Assembly: GCF_014698795.1 (NCBI RefSeq)
Contig: NZ_JACJTR010000012.1
Coordinates: 156,400 to 220,399, forward strand
Length of the DNA: 64,000 nt
DNA from: Nostoc sp. FACHB-892
GTDB taxonomy: Bacteria; Cyanobacteriota; Cyanobacteriia; Cyanobacteriales; Nostocaceae
Direction of reading: 5' to 3'
Part shown: piece by piece, positions 20,401 to 27,678 of the stretch
How positions within the stretch are numbered: position 1 is the stretch's first letter
Layout of the letters: each line of letters begins with the position of its first letter
Notes under the pieces: model-generated
What the model was told of the DNA's origin: nothing
The model's input: only the letters and a program-made list of their open reading frames with translations
Databases searched by the model: none
Program-made: the position numbers and the translations under genes

Positions 20401-20451
20401 AGTCAACCTGGGCAAGGAACAGAAATTGTTGTCATTGTAACTCGAGAGTAA
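14431..20451 (+). CDS. Giant hybrid sensor: Ser/Thr kinase, AAA ATPase, GAF, PAS-PAS, NarL-type histidine kinase
   Basis: A 2006-residue signalling protein. Order: Hanks-type kinase (1-275; catalytic loop IIHKDINPGNIVF, with Asn for the usual Lys; DFG intact in IIDFGIATQF); AAA_16/predicted ATPase (about 310-600; Walker A GYAGIGKS near 363, Walker B VIFLDDLQWMD); a long helical TPR-like region (700-1300); GAF (about 1350-1510); two PAS domains (about 1520-1640 and 1678-1790); HisKA_3 with the phospho-accepting His in MAREIHDTLAQAF (about 1812); HATPase_c at the end (DDGRGFG). This architecture is known in multicellular cyanobacteria. Its partner is almost certainly the NarL-type regulator that begins 85 bases downstream. 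The input signal is unknown. Confidence 0.95.
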   Translation: MPDYSLKSCSMIALPGIFIQNKIYESDNSLVYRGIRDDGVGIIVKMLKLDYPSPQELTRYRQEYKITCSLNLEGVIKAYSQQDYQRTLVILLEDFGGESLEQWMHKRPDIFCRMPLSTFLGLAIAVCDILGRIHAANIIHKDINPGNIVFNLDTGVVKIIDFGIATQFNRTNPTFKSHYVLEGTLAYLSPEQTGRMNRLLDYRTDFYSLGVTFYELLTGHLPFPTADILELVHCHIAKYPPPPHELNETIPKPVSEIILKLMAKNAEDRYQSARGIKADLESCANQLIKTGQIDCIQLGFQDVADQFQIPQKLYGREAEIEALLAAFDRVAGTANVGEACREKESIGNSQFQVEMMLVSGYAGIGKSALVQEIYKPITQKRGYFISGKFDQFGRNIPYSAIAHALQKLVHQLLGEPDEQLLQWRSHLLKALGSNGQIIIDVIPEVELIIGKQPPIPEVGATEAQNRFNLIFQKFVRVFCSKEHPLVIFLDDLQWMDLATLKLIELMLLDEQTQFLFLIGAYRDNEVNPTHPLVLTLEKLRKQGAVLQEIILAPLTLGSLSQLIAETLHQNADTVRSLAELVLRKTQGNPFFVSEFLRMLYSENLLTFDFEHSNWQWNITQIQSPDITDNVVELMLHKLKKLPEITQQILQLAACVGAEFNLDTLSIVCNKIPKALFLDLLAAIQDGFIQPISQLGDDLLIKEYKFLHDRVQQAAYALIDEAQKQIVHLQIGRNLLKKTLPERLADRLFEIVDHLNQGIELITDQAERNEIAKLNLLAGQKAKGAIAYTVAKKYLATSRKLLATLSWQTNYDLTLDLYVETTEIAYLCGEFEDVEQWARVVLQEAKTVLDSVKGYEVKIQTDIAQNQPLKAINTGLQVLQQLGISFLETASQSGTRFELDTVLSLFIEKPIGNLIHLPEMTDPNQLAAMRILSRITFAAQNAAPALVPLFALKQVNLSIQYGNAFVSPSAYATFGLILCGMVGNIEGGYQFGQLALEMLSQPNTHSLRAKTLFVVNVFIIHWKEHLRETLERLLEGYQSGLETGDLEFAAYCAISYCSQSFEVGKGLMELEREMKIYSEVLCQIKQETVVTWIQIFQQLVLNLIGCSSNPYRLVGELYNEENKLPQHEAANDGTALFEVYFNKLFLCYLFSEYAQAVVSSSLTENYLPQITATPFVPLYYFYDSLARIAVYLGSSDQAKSEILKKVAVSQEKMKQWANSAPMNHSHKYHLVEAEKARVLGQLLEAEEFYEQAIQGARENGYIQEEALAYELAAKFYLSRGREKFAQTYMKEAHYCYERWGATAKVKDLEIRYPKFFPQSPGMASTSIRTTSGNTSNNSDIPFDLVTLMKASQAISSEIELDQLLDSLMKILIENTGAQTGILILQEAGEWKIEVTCKMNFDLGENTCTIKMVPSLSISSCLPTAIINYVIRTRESVVLNDATREGKFTLDPYIKKHQPQSILCAPLFNQGKITGLVYLENNLSTGAFSSDRIKMLQLLSGQAAIAITNAKLYAEVKERESRLIQFIDAMPIGVTVHTSTGHITYANRATYLLTDKADLLTEAPHQQISEIHQVYKAGTNQLYPTDQLPIFRSLEGETVTVDDIEVRLSDKTILVQISSTPVFDKTGKIAYAITACQDITERKQAEKLLADYNRTLEQQVAERTVALQESEAALCYREQELRLITDALPVCISYVDTNQRYRFVNRTYEMWFNCRRDEILGKSVSELLGEPAYHIVEPYINRTLEGQLTNYEAEIPYPLGKKHISATFIPDFDFNAQVRGFYGLITDIGEQRNAALRERKRAEEASILEERNRMAREIHDTLAQAFTGILLNVGAATQVLTDDLEATQAHLEMIDELARTGLAEARRSVVALRPQLLEDGSLHSALYRLVAQMRAAADTALIYEMKGTAYPMLAEVENNLLRIAQEALTNAVKYADACEVRVELVYENTQCILCVKDDGRGFGVGSIPRVGGFGLLGMSERAEYIGAQLTIKSQPGQGTEIVVIVTRE

Positions 20452-20536
20452 AAGTTATTAAACAGGCACTTATTATAAAAGCAACGTGTAGTAATATCTC
20501 AATTTTTAGTTTTGTACTTTCAATTTTTTAATAATT

Positions 20537-21166
20537 ATGAGGCAATCAATGACTATTCGTGTTCTGATTGTTGACGATCATTCCATTATCAGACAAGGAT
20601 TAGCAACCATCATTAACCGCGATCCAGAAATGACGGTGATTGCTCAAGCAGAAGATGGGCAACAGGCGATAAATCACTTTTGTGATTACAAACCAGATGT
20701 AACGCTAATGGATTTACGGATGCCACAGATGGGAGGAGTTGAAGCCATTACTGCTATTTGTACTGAATTTAAATTTGCCAGAATTGTTGTGCTAACAACC
20801 TACGATAGTGATGAAGATATCTATCGCGGATTGCAGGCAGGCGCTAAAGGATATTTACTTAAGGATGCTAAACCCAACGAACTTTTGAGTGCGATTCGCA
20901 CAATTCATCGCGGTCAGCAGTATATTCCACCATCCGTAGGGGCAAAACTGGTGCAGCGGATGAGCAATCCAGAACTAAGTGAGCGAGAGTTAGATGTACT
21001 TCGTTTAATGGCACAAGGAATGAGTAATTTAGAAATTAGCACTACTTTGAGTATCAGTGAAAGCACTGTTAAATCTCACGTTAATCGAATTTTAAGTAAA
21101 TTAGGAGTAAATGATCGCACTCAAGCCGTAATTGTTGCAGTTAGACGAGGAATTGTCAGTTTGTAA
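20537..21166 (+). CDS. NarL/LuxR-family response regulator
   Basis: A 209-residue two-component regulator. The receiver domain has acidic VDDH, phospho-acceptor Asp in VTLMDLRMP (about residue 58) and Lys in YLLKDAKP. The C-terminal LuxR-type helix-turn-helix begins LSERELDVLRLMAQGMSNLEIS. It follows the giant HisKA_3 kinase by 85 bases on the same strand, and NarL-type kinases usually pair with this class, so it is the likely output of that sensor. An internal ATG four codons in (20549, MTIRVLIVDDH) is an equally good start. Confidence 0.95.
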   Translation: MRQSMTIRVLIVDDHSIIRQGLATIINRDPEMTVIAQAEDGQQAINHFCDYKPDVTLMDLRMPQMGGVEAITAICTEFKFARIVVLTTYDSDEDIYRGLQAGAKGYLLKDAKPNELLSAIRTIHRGQQYIPPSVGAKLVQRMSNPELSERELDVLRLMAQGMSNLEISTTLSISESTVKSHVNRILSKLGVNDRTQAVIVAVRRGIVSL

Positions 21167-21569
21167 GCAAGTTGTACTAAGGTTTGAATTTGGATTCCAA
21201 CTAAAGTTGGAGTTAATCTTCCACTTATGTATGGACTGATTCATCAATCATTGTATTGTAAAAAAGTTTCAACTCTGGGTGGACTACAAACAAAAGTCAA
21301 TTACATATATTGAATTCATGCAAATACAAAGAGCAATTTAGTTACTTTGCTTGAGTTTGCTTTGCACAGATCGCACAAGAAGGGGTATATGATAATCGCT
21401 TGCGATGAGCATACTTCCCCTCGGAGGTATTCAGTGAGTTATGATCATGACCACAGTTCGTTATATCATGTCCGGTTGATTGCTTATTAAACCCGAAGAA
21501 CCCCACCCCGCCAAAGCTACGCTTTCTTTCCCCTCCCGAAGAGCGGGGAGGGGTTGGGGGTGGGGTGCA
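21167..21569. other. Intergenic region with nested repeats
   Basis: AT-rich spacer after the regulator, then an element bounded by the inverted word ATATCATGTCCG, with the left end at 21463-21474 and the right end at 21598-21609. A CCCCACCCCGCC...GGGGGTGGGG hairpin lies inside at about 21501-21565. No gene seen before 21570. Confidence 0.6.
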
Positions 21570-21609
21570 ATGACTATGGGAATCGTAACTAATTATGCGG
21601 ACATGATAT
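21463..21609. repeat. MITE-like element with 12-bp inverted ends ATATCATGTCCG
   Basis: ATATCATGTCCG at 21463-21474 is repeated in inverted orientation as CGGACATGATAT at 21598-21609, enclosing 147 bases that contain a strong GC hairpin. It carries no transposase and fits a non-autonomous palindromic element. It overlaps the start region of the DsbA-like gene. Confidence 0.6.
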
Positions 21610-22139
21610 TATTCGTTCCACCTTCAACACAGGATCACATACAAGGCGTGCTGGATGCAACCGTGGTGTTAGTGATGTATGGGGATTACCAATGTCAAGA
21701 GAGTGCAAACGTTTATAGGCTAATTAAAGTTATTCAGCAACAGCTTAGTGTTTTTTTAGGAGAGGATTATTTGTGCTTTATATTCCGTCATTTTCCACAA
21801 ACACAGAGCCATTCTCATGCTCAACGTGCGGCTGAAGCAGCTGAAGCGGTTGGCGTGCAAGGCCAGTTTTGGCAGATGCACAACACTTTGTTTAACTATC
21901 AACAAGAGTTGGGAAACAGTTATCTTGTGGAGTATGCCAATAATTTAGGACTAAATATTCCCCAATTTCTGCAAGATATCTCCAATCAAGTACATATAGC
22001 TCGCATTCATCAAGATATCGAAAGTGGATTACACAGTGGAGTCACTGCCGCCCCAGCACTGTTTATAAATGGAATTCGATATACCAATCGCTGGAACCTT
22101 GAACAGTTGATGGCAACTATTGCCACTGCAAGTAATTAA
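21570..22139 (+). CDS. DsbA-like thioredoxin-fold protein with a single active-site Cys
   Basis: A thioredoxin_4/DsbA-type protein of about 190 residues without a signal peptide. The strand-turn VLVMYGDYQCQESANVY places CQES where classic oxidoreductases have CxxC, so the second Cys is missing. The cis-Pro loop GVTAAPALFINGIRY is present. It resembles cytoplasmic DsbA/FrnE-like proteins that may act as isomerases, glutathione-linked enzymes or binding proteins. The start is uncertain: ATG at 21570, 21576 or 21603, because a repeat element covers the 5' end; homology becomes credible from about FVPPSTQDHIQG. It stands alone. Confidence 0.8.
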   Translation: MTMGIVTNYADMILFVPPSTQDHIQGVLDATVVLVMYGDYQCQESANVYRLIKVIQQQLSVFLGEDYLCFIFRHFPQTQSHSHAQRAAEAAEAVGVQGQFWQMHNTLFNYQQELGNSYLVEYANNLGLNIPQFLQDISNQVHIARIHQDIESGLHSGVTAAPALFINGIRYTNRWNLEQLMATIATASN

Positions 22140-22199
22140 TGAGAAAGGTCAGCAATTATGCAAAGAAGAACCAGTTTTGAAAGTAAAGGTCTAAGGGAC

Positions 22200-22280
22200 T
22201 TCCCAATAAAAAAATATACCATCACTGCGGGACGCTACGCGTAGCTTGCTTCCCCAAAGGGGTACGCTATAGAGGCAGGG
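22200..22280. repeat. Palindromic interspersed repeat (GGGACGCTACGCGTAGC type)
   Basis: Contains GGGACGCTACGCGTAGCTTGC and CTTCCCCAAAGGGGTACGC, both self-complementary, of the kind scattered through Nostoc intergenic DNA. It adjoins the broken hydrolase tail and may mark the breakpoint. Confidence 0.55.
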
Positions 22281-22288
22281 GGAAAGCT

Positions 22289-22504
22289 CCTCACCTCGAA
22301 GCAATCTTTCTTACCCCGTTATGCCTGATTGTGGGTGAGAAGGACTTTCTTGCATCTCCCAACTTGACCGCCTCTGTCTATACGCGGGCGATGGAGCCTA
22401 AGTCTCTCATAATCTTGAAGGGCGGACACTTTGACGGTTTCCAGGGAGAGGGCTTTGAGATTGCAAGTACAACTGCCTTGGAATGGTTTGAGAAATATTT
22501 GTAG
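22289..22504 (+). pseudogene. C-terminal remnant of an alpha/beta hydrolase
   Basis: The plus-strand frame ending at TAG 22502-22504 reads CLIVGEKDFLASPNLT, AMEPKSLIILKGGHFDGF and ALEWFEKYL. This is the C-terminal end of an alpha/beta hydrolase: an Asp-bearing strand (VGEKD), the catalytic His in GGHFD, and the final helix. The nucleophile elbow and the whole N-terminal half are missing upstream, where a palindromic repeat lies. It is a truncated relic. Confidence 0.65.
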
Positions 22505-22602
22505 CAAGCTTAAAAGTCTTTCCAGCATTCTGAAGCAATCTGACAAGACAGAAACTTTGAGAAAAAACAAGGAAATATACAAAAAGTTCTAAGAGCTTAC
22601 TT

Positions 22603-23112
22603 ATGATTAAGAGTGAGTCTAAGACGGTAACAAAAATCCATGACTTTGATGTTGCTGTTGTAGGTGGGGGTGTGTCAGGTGCCTATTGTGCCTGGCGACT
22701 CCAGCGAACTCCAACTGAGCAACTTGGATCGGATCTCGCGCTTCTTGCCAAGCAGCACCCAAACAAGAAGCTACGCGTGGGTTTGTTTGAGTATAGCGAT
22801 CGCATCGGAGAGCGTTTATTATCATTACATCTTCCTGGTGTCGATCTGCCAGTAGAGCTTGGCAGTGTGCGTTTTCTTGAAAGCCACAAGCGCGTAGTGA
22901 AGTTGGTAGAACACTTTGGGCTTAGTAAAGAAGAGCTTCCGGTGTCCGATCCCAATGGTAAACACCTTTTCTATCTCCGTGGATACCATTCCACAGCCTC
23001 CGACTGGAATCGACCAGGGTTCGATCCGCCCTATCGATTAGAAAACAGCGAACTAGTACCGATATCCTGCTTGAAGCACAACTGCATTTACAACCAATTA
23101 ATGGATAACTAA
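22603..23112 (+). pseudogene. Truncated flavin amine oxidase (N-terminal part only)
   Basis: The 169-residue frame starts with an FAD-binding Rossmann motif, DVAVVGGGVSGAYCAWRL, continues with LFEYSDRIGERL (in place of the usual E-x-x-x-R-x-GGR flavin motif) and LPVELGSVRFLESHKRV, then stops after a non-family tail. Flavin monoamine and L-amino acid oxidases of this type are normally about 450-650 residues, so the substrate domain and the C-terminal flavin motif are lost. It may be transcribed but should not be an active oxidase. Confidence 0.75.
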
Positions 23113-23196
23113 GGAGGCGGCAAATAAAAGCTACATCGATGCAAAGTAGATTTTGACTGCTTAATACACACATCATTTATCAATAGGAACAATCTC

Positions 23197-23634
23197 ATGA
23201 CACAATCTCTCTGGTTTTTTGGCGCTCGCCTCAACATCATTGCCGATCACACAACAACTGGAGGTCAGTACGATCTGATCGAAGGCTACTTCCCTCCTGG
23301 ATCACAGACTCCTCCCCATCGCCACACGCGCTATTCTGAACAATTATATGTGTTGGAAGGAGAAATGACGGTCTGGGCAGGTGAAAATAAGGTTGTACTG
23401 AATGCTGGTGAAAGCTTTTTGATTCCGGTTGGCACACCTCACGTTGTTGCTGCACTCAGCGATAAGCCAGCTCGCGGCTTGGTCGTTGCTTCTCCCAGTG
23501 CCTTTGCCCGGCTGATTGCAGCAGTGGGAACGCTGGATGAGACACAACCAACGGATATGGAGCTAGCTGAACGCATTACTGCTGAGATTGGTGACGAAAT
23601 TCTGGGGCCGCCCGGAGCTTTACCCACCGCTTAA
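23197..23634 (+). CDS. Cupin domain protein
   Basis: A 145-residue single-domain cupin. The two conserved motifs are visible: PPHRHTRYSEQLYVLEGEM (metal-binding His pair and Glu) and later FLIPVGTPHVVAA with the last His. Such small cupins bind a metal and act as dioxygenases, isomerases or sensors; the specific role is not readable. AGGAACA lies 9 bases before the ATG. It sits among truncated oxidoreductase genes and appears intact. Confidence 0.85.
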   Translation: MTQSLWFFGARLNIIADHTTTGGQYDLIEGYFPPGSQTPPHRHTRYSEQLYVLEGEMTVWAGENKVVLNAGESFLIPVGTPHVVAALSDKPARGLVVASPSAFARLIAAVGTLDETQPTDMELAERITAEIGDEILGPPGALPTA

Positions 23635-23700
23635 TTCTATAAGAACATTGTAATCCTTTCAGCATTGGTCGATTTCTTAATTTGTAACAGTCGATACTTT

Positions 23701-23759
23701 GTTCTTCAGCGATCGCTAGAGGCTGGTGAAATCATTGGGCGCGTTGTCATTGAAATATA
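23701..23759 (+). pseudogene. Possible C-terminal scrap of a quinone oxidoreductase
   Basis: One plus frame ending at TAA 23757-23759 reads LQRSLEAGEIIGRVVIEI, which looks like the last helix and strand of zinc-type alcohol dehydrogenase/quinone oxidoreductases (typical LEAGxxxGKVVI ending). Nothing upstream continues the family, so this would be a very short remnant. The match is short and could be chance. Confidence 0.35.
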
Positions 23760-23766
23760 ATCTATT

Positions 23767-24870
23767 ATGAAAAATGGAAAAATCGGCGTTGGTATCATTG
23801 GTGTTCATCCCTCGCGCGGATGGGCTATGACCGCGCATATACCTGCGTTGCAAGCATCACCTGATTTCAAAATCGTTGCATTGACAAATTCAGATCCAAC
23901 TATGGCAGAGGAAGCGGCACTCAAGTTTAATGTACCGTATGCCTTCCAACTTCACGAGGATTTGTTGGCGTGTCCAGATGTGGATTTGGTTGTCGTTACC
24001 GTCAAAGTGCCATATCACTTTGAATTGGTGAGTGCTGCAATCCGGGCTGGAAAATCAGTTTATTGCGAATGGCCTTTGGGTAACGGACTGCAAGAGGCAG
24101 TTGAACTGGAAGAACTCGCTAAAAAATACAAAGTTCATGCGGTGGTGGGATTGCAGTCTCGCACAACACCGGAGGTTAATTTTATTCGTGACTTAATTCG
24201 CGATGGTTATGTAGGCGAGGTTCTGTCCGTTTCACTTATTGGTTCAGGAATGATCGGCAAAGCAATGATTCTTGAACAATTTGCTTACACTTTAAATCCA
24301 AAGAATGGCGCTGGCATGATAAACGTTGCCTTTGCCCATGCGATCGATGCTGTGGGTTATGTGCTGAACTCTGAGTTGAGTGAGGTCATGGCAACGTTAG
24401 ATAGCAGGAGAAAGACAGCGCAGGTAGTCGAAACAGGGGCGATCGTTGCGATGGAGACACCAGATCAAATTGTCATCAGTGGTAAAATGAATAGTGGCTG
24501 CATGGTTTCTGCCCATTTTCGAGGGGGTTTATCACGAGGCAGCAATTTCAGATTAGAGATTAATGGGACGCAAGGCGATCTGATTGTCACAAGTTCGCTT
24601 GGCTATCCTGGGCTTGGCGAAACTAAAGTCCAAGGCGCTCAAGGTGAAGATGCTGCTCTTCAGGATCTTGATGTCCCGCAAAAATATGTAACGGCAAATG
24701 CAGATATAGGGATAATAGCAATGACTGTTTCCAATAACTATGCCCTACTTGCCGCCGACTTTAAAAGTGGAACAAAAACAACACCGACATTTGCAGATGC
24801 CGTGATTTTGCACCGTCTCATAAATGCAGTTGAACAATCGGCTGCAACTGGTAGTAGACAACATACTTAA
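23767..24870 (+). CDS. Gfo/Idh/MocA family oxidoreductase (Gal80-like)
   Basis: A 367-residue NAD(P)-dependent oxidoreductase. The N-terminal Rossmann motif is GVGIIGVHPSRGWAMTAHIP, and CEWPLGNG stands where the family has E-K-P. The C-terminal alpha/beta substrate domain includes GAGMINVAFAHAIDAVGYVL. The GWA-x-x-x-HIPAL pattern resembles the Gal80-like branch, which includes a yeast transcription regulator as well as sugar dehydrogenases. The likely substrate is a sugar or cyclitol, not determinable here. It appears complete amid decayed neighbours. Confidence 0.88.
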   Translation: MKNGKIGVGIIGVHPSRGWAMTAHIPALQASPDFKIVALTNSDPTMAEEAALKFNVPYAFQLHEDLLACPDVDLVVVTVKVPYHFELVSAAIRAGKSVYCEWPLGNGLQEAVELEELAKKYKVHAVVGLQSRTTPEVNFIRDLIRDGYVGEVLSVSLIGSGMIGKAMILEQFAYTLNPKNGAGMINVAFAHAIDAVGYVLNSELSEVMATLDSRRKTAQVVETGAIVAMETPDQIVISGKMNSGCMVSAHFRGGLSRGSNFRLEINGTQGDLIVTSSLGYPGLGETKVQGAQGEDAALQDLDVPQKYVTANADIGIIAMTVSNNYALLAADFKSGTKTTPTFADAVILHRLINAVEQSAATGSRQHT

Positions 24871-25046
24871 AATTCCTGCGAAAGATTGCTAAACATCATT
24901 CGGTAATTACAAGCATCATCATAAAAAACTAGACGGATCGAGCGAACAAACCTACAGGCAAATCATTACAATCGGACTTTTGACTGCTCGTGAGTTAGAG
25001 ATGCTGTGACAGATTATAGAAAAATGCTATTCTGCACTGCCATACT

Positions 25047-25526
25047 ATGAACAACCCCGAAAATCCTCGACTACCTCTGCCGCCTTTCGATCATGAATCT
25101 GCCATCCAAAAAGTCCGAATTGCAGAAGATGCTTGGAACACACGCAACCCTGAACGAGTATCACTTGCTTACACGTCGGATAGCGTTTGGCGCAACCGCT
25201 CAGAATTTCTATTTGGTCGTGAGGCGATTGTTCAGTTCTTGACACGCAAGTGGCACAAAGAATTGGACTACCGACTGATCAAAGAGCTTTGGGCTTTTCG
25301 GGACAACCGAATTGCTGTCCGCTTTGCTTACGAATGGCATGATGATTCTGGCAACTGGTTCCGTTCCTACGGCAATGAGAATTGGGAGTTTGACAAATAT
25401 GGATTTATGCGGTGGCGTATTGCCAGCATCAACGACCTGCCAATTCACCAGAACGAGCGCAAGTATCATTGGATACTTGGTCGTCGCCCCGATGATCATC
25501 CAGGGTTGTCCGACCTCAATCTTTGA
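25047..25526 (+). CDS. DUF1348 / NTF2-like protein
   Basis: A 159-residue protein matching the DUF1348 family (NTF2/SnoaL-like cone fold): [65 protein letters not shown] and the C-terminal [12 protein letters not shown]. Members are about 150-160 residues, so it is full length. The function is unknown; the fold usually forms a small hydrophobic pocket used by hydratases, cyclases or binding proteins. It stands alone with no clear operon. Confidence 0.88.
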   Translation: MNNPENPRLPLPPFDHESAIQKVRIAEDAWNTRNPERVSLAYTSDSVWRNRSEFLFGREAIVQFLTRKWHKELDYRLIKELWAFRDNRIAVRFAYEWHDDSGNWFRSYGNENWEFDKYGFMRWRIASINDLPIHQNERKYHWILGRRPDDHPGLSDLNL

Positions 25527-25645
25527 AAACCGAAGCAACACGAATATTTCTAACAAACCGCACTTATTTGGTAAACCTGGGCGGCAAAAGGGTCATCACT
25601 GGTTGTAAATAAATTTTTTACCTCTCAACAATCATACAGATCATC

Positions 25646-25759
25646 ATGAAAAAACAAGACGGAAAAATTGCAGCCGTGACAGGGGCATCTAAAGAAATTG
25701 GTGCCTCAATCGCCCAATACTTAATAGCCAAAGGTAAGGAGAAAAATTATGAACATTAA
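25646..25759 (+). pseudogene. N-terminal scrap of a short-chain dehydrogenase
   Basis: ATG at 25646 opens a 37-codon frame beginning MKKQDGKIAAVTGASKEIG and continuing SIAQYLIAKG, the beta1-alpha1 NAD(P)-binding unit of SDR enzymes, in which TGASKEIG stands for TGASKGIG. It stops within 11 bases of the next gene's start. The remaining 200 or so residues are absent. The tail AAGGAGAAAAATT now serves as ribosome site for the isochorismatase fragment. Confidence 0.75.
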
Positions 25760-26153
25760 CAAAAATGACACTGCAATAGTAGTTATTGATCCGCAAAACG
25801 ATGTCTTGAGCGAAACAGGGGTTTCCTGGGATTTAGTAAGGACCAGCGTCAAAGACAATAACACCATCGAGAACATTGAGGGAATCTTCAAAGCCGCGAA
25901 AGAGCATGAATTTGAGGTTTTCATCTCCCCTGACTATTACTACCTCACCGACTACGCCTGGAAATTTGCCGGAACTGTAGAACAAATGATGCTTAAATCT
26001 AAAGAGTTTGATCGTAGGGGTGTGTTGAACCTCGACGGTTTATTGGGGTCGGGTGCTGACTGGCTTGATCGCTACAAGCCCTTTATTGAGGATGGCAAAA
26101 CAATCGTACTCAGTTCCCACAAAGCTTATGGCCCACAGAGCAACGATTTTTGA
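25749..26153 (+). pseudogene. Truncated isochorismatase-like cysteine hydrolase
   Basis: A 134-residue frame with TAIVVIDPQNDVLSE (catalytic Asp), a Lys in the middle region, and YGPQSNDF at the end. Isochorismatase-family hydrolases run about 180-230 residues and carry the nucleophilic Cys in the C-terminal third (xxNMCVExT), which is missing here. The frame stops just after the strand-turn before that Cys, so this is an inactive 3' truncation. AAGGAG lies 8 bases before the ATG. Confidence 0.75.
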
Positions 26154-26280
26154 TTGCCTACACACCATTTATGGGCAAGTTGGTAAATCAATAAAACACG
26201 TTCTGCAACATTTATTTACAACGTGTCCCAATTTACACGTATCCCGGCTGAACCCCGACGACAGTATCTCTCGGAATCAT

Positions 26281-27456
26281 TTATAAAAAACTAGTAACCT
26301 GACGCAGCTCGAGGATAATTTGAACAACACCAACTACAGCTATAAGCCCAATCAACTTCATAGCTGATAAACCCGCGCCAGCTACAGCGAGAATTAGAAT
26401 AACAGCTGCTGCCACAAAGCGATACCCGGCCCGGACTTTGCAACGTAATCTGGTGTCAGTGCTAACACCAGTAAGATAGATGATTCCAAGGGTAAAAAAG
26501 CACAGCGCCAAGCTAACGCAAATAAGCCAGCGATCAGCAGACGGCAGTACCAGACTTGTATCACTTGCTAGGGCGTGCTCCACCCCAACTCCGGTAGCGG
26601 CAATACCAATCACCAAGGGTAAGTGCATATAGACCCAAGTCTGATAAGCTCTTATGTGGCGGCAAGCACGAGCAGCCTGGATTGCTGAACCACCAAGGTT
26701 GTCAAAATACAGCCACCACAAACTAAAAGCGATACTCAAGCCAAACATGGCAGTATATGCTGATGAGAAATTCCACTGCTGCTGTGCGACACCATTAACT
26801 ACTGCTAAGACTGTCTCGCCTAGCACAATTAAGGTAAATAAGCCAAAACGCTCAGGCAAGTGTGAAGCATGTGGAGCCAGTTCCACATGCACAGACTTTC
26901 CTGCTGTCAATACTATTCCAAATTCTACTGTCAGCGCTAAGATCCAAAACCCAAATCGCAGTGGCATTGGTACAAATGCCGACGCCAGCCAAACCAATGC
27001 CCCTAGTCCAGAACCGCTCGCGATTCGGGTCGTTAGTGGTCGTGCTGCAACTATATGCTTTCCAGCACGTAAGAATTCGAGGATAAGCAACACCCGAACA
27101 ACAGCGTAGGAAAGGGCGAAACCAACTGAACTTTTACCCAACCCGTCGTGTACGTTCACAGCTAGTGCCGCCACTGCAAGCATTTGTAAGGCGGTCAGGA
27201 GTCGGTGTCCCAAATCATCAGTATCAAATAAATTGGCGTAGAACGTAGCTCCAATCCAAGACCACCAAACCGGCACAAAAAGCAGCAAAAAGCCAAGGAA
27301 GCCCGATAGTGAGACATCCCGATTGAGATTGTGAGCAAGCTCCGAAATCACAACCACGAAAAATAGATCAAAAAAGAGTTCCAACCACGTCGCGTGCCGT
27401 TCTTCTTCCTTACCTTCACTAATACGTAATTCAGGAGATTTCAACCATTTATTCAT
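26281..27456 (-). CDS. Low temperature requirement protein A (LtrA) family membrane protein
   Basis: About 391 residues with roughly ten hydrophobic segments. The signature ATWLELFFDLFFVVVISELAHNL near the N-terminus is characteristic of LtrA. The name comes from a Listeria cold-growth gene; the biochemical role is unknown. I chose the ATG at 27456 (MNKWLKSPELR), because the 61 codons upstream of it are basic and of low complexity, without homology, and lie over GGGGAAAGGG-type repeat sequence. It is downstream of the two-component pair on the same strand and convergent with the isochorismatase fragment. Confidence 0.88.
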   Translation of the reverse strand: MNKWLKSPELRISEGKEEERHATWLELFFDLFFVVVISELAHNLNRDVSLSGFLGFLLLFVPVWWSWIGATFYANLFDTDDLGHRLLTALQMLAVAALAVNVHDGLGKSSVGFALSYAVVRVLLILEFLRAGKHIVAARPLTTRIASGSGLGALVWLASAFVPMPLRFGFWILALTVEFGIVLTAGKSVHVELAPHASHLPERFGLFTLIVLGETVLAVVNGVAQQQWNFSSAYTAMFGLSIAFSLWWLYFDNLGGSAIQAARACRHIRAYQTWVYMHLPLVIGIAATGVGVEHALASDTSLVLPSADRWLICVSLALCFFTLGIIYLTGVSTDTRLRCKVRAGYRFVAAAVILILAVAGAGLSAMKLIGLIAVVGVVQIILELRQVTSFL

Positions 27457-27678
27457 ACCACACACTCCAATACTGCTCGCTTTGTGCATTTTCAAGCATA
27501 GAAATTGGGTTCGGGGTAAAGGTTTTTCTTTCCCCCTTCCCCTTTTCCCCAAAACCCGACAAGTATTAGTTCGCTTTCGTAATTTGGCGGGGTAAAGGTG
27601 TTTTATCCTTTTCCCTTTAACCAATCCGAAAAAGCGCATTTTTGGGTCGGCAGACTAGTATTGCCACACACTCCTTAA

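Noticed and set aside
26154..26280. Possible remnant reading FTRIPAEPRRQYLSESF
   Set aside because: Too short and no family recognised.
27457..27639. Longer N-terminus for LtrA from 27639
   Set aside because: The 61 extra codons are low-complexity and lie over repeat-like sequence; homology starts at the ATG at 27456.
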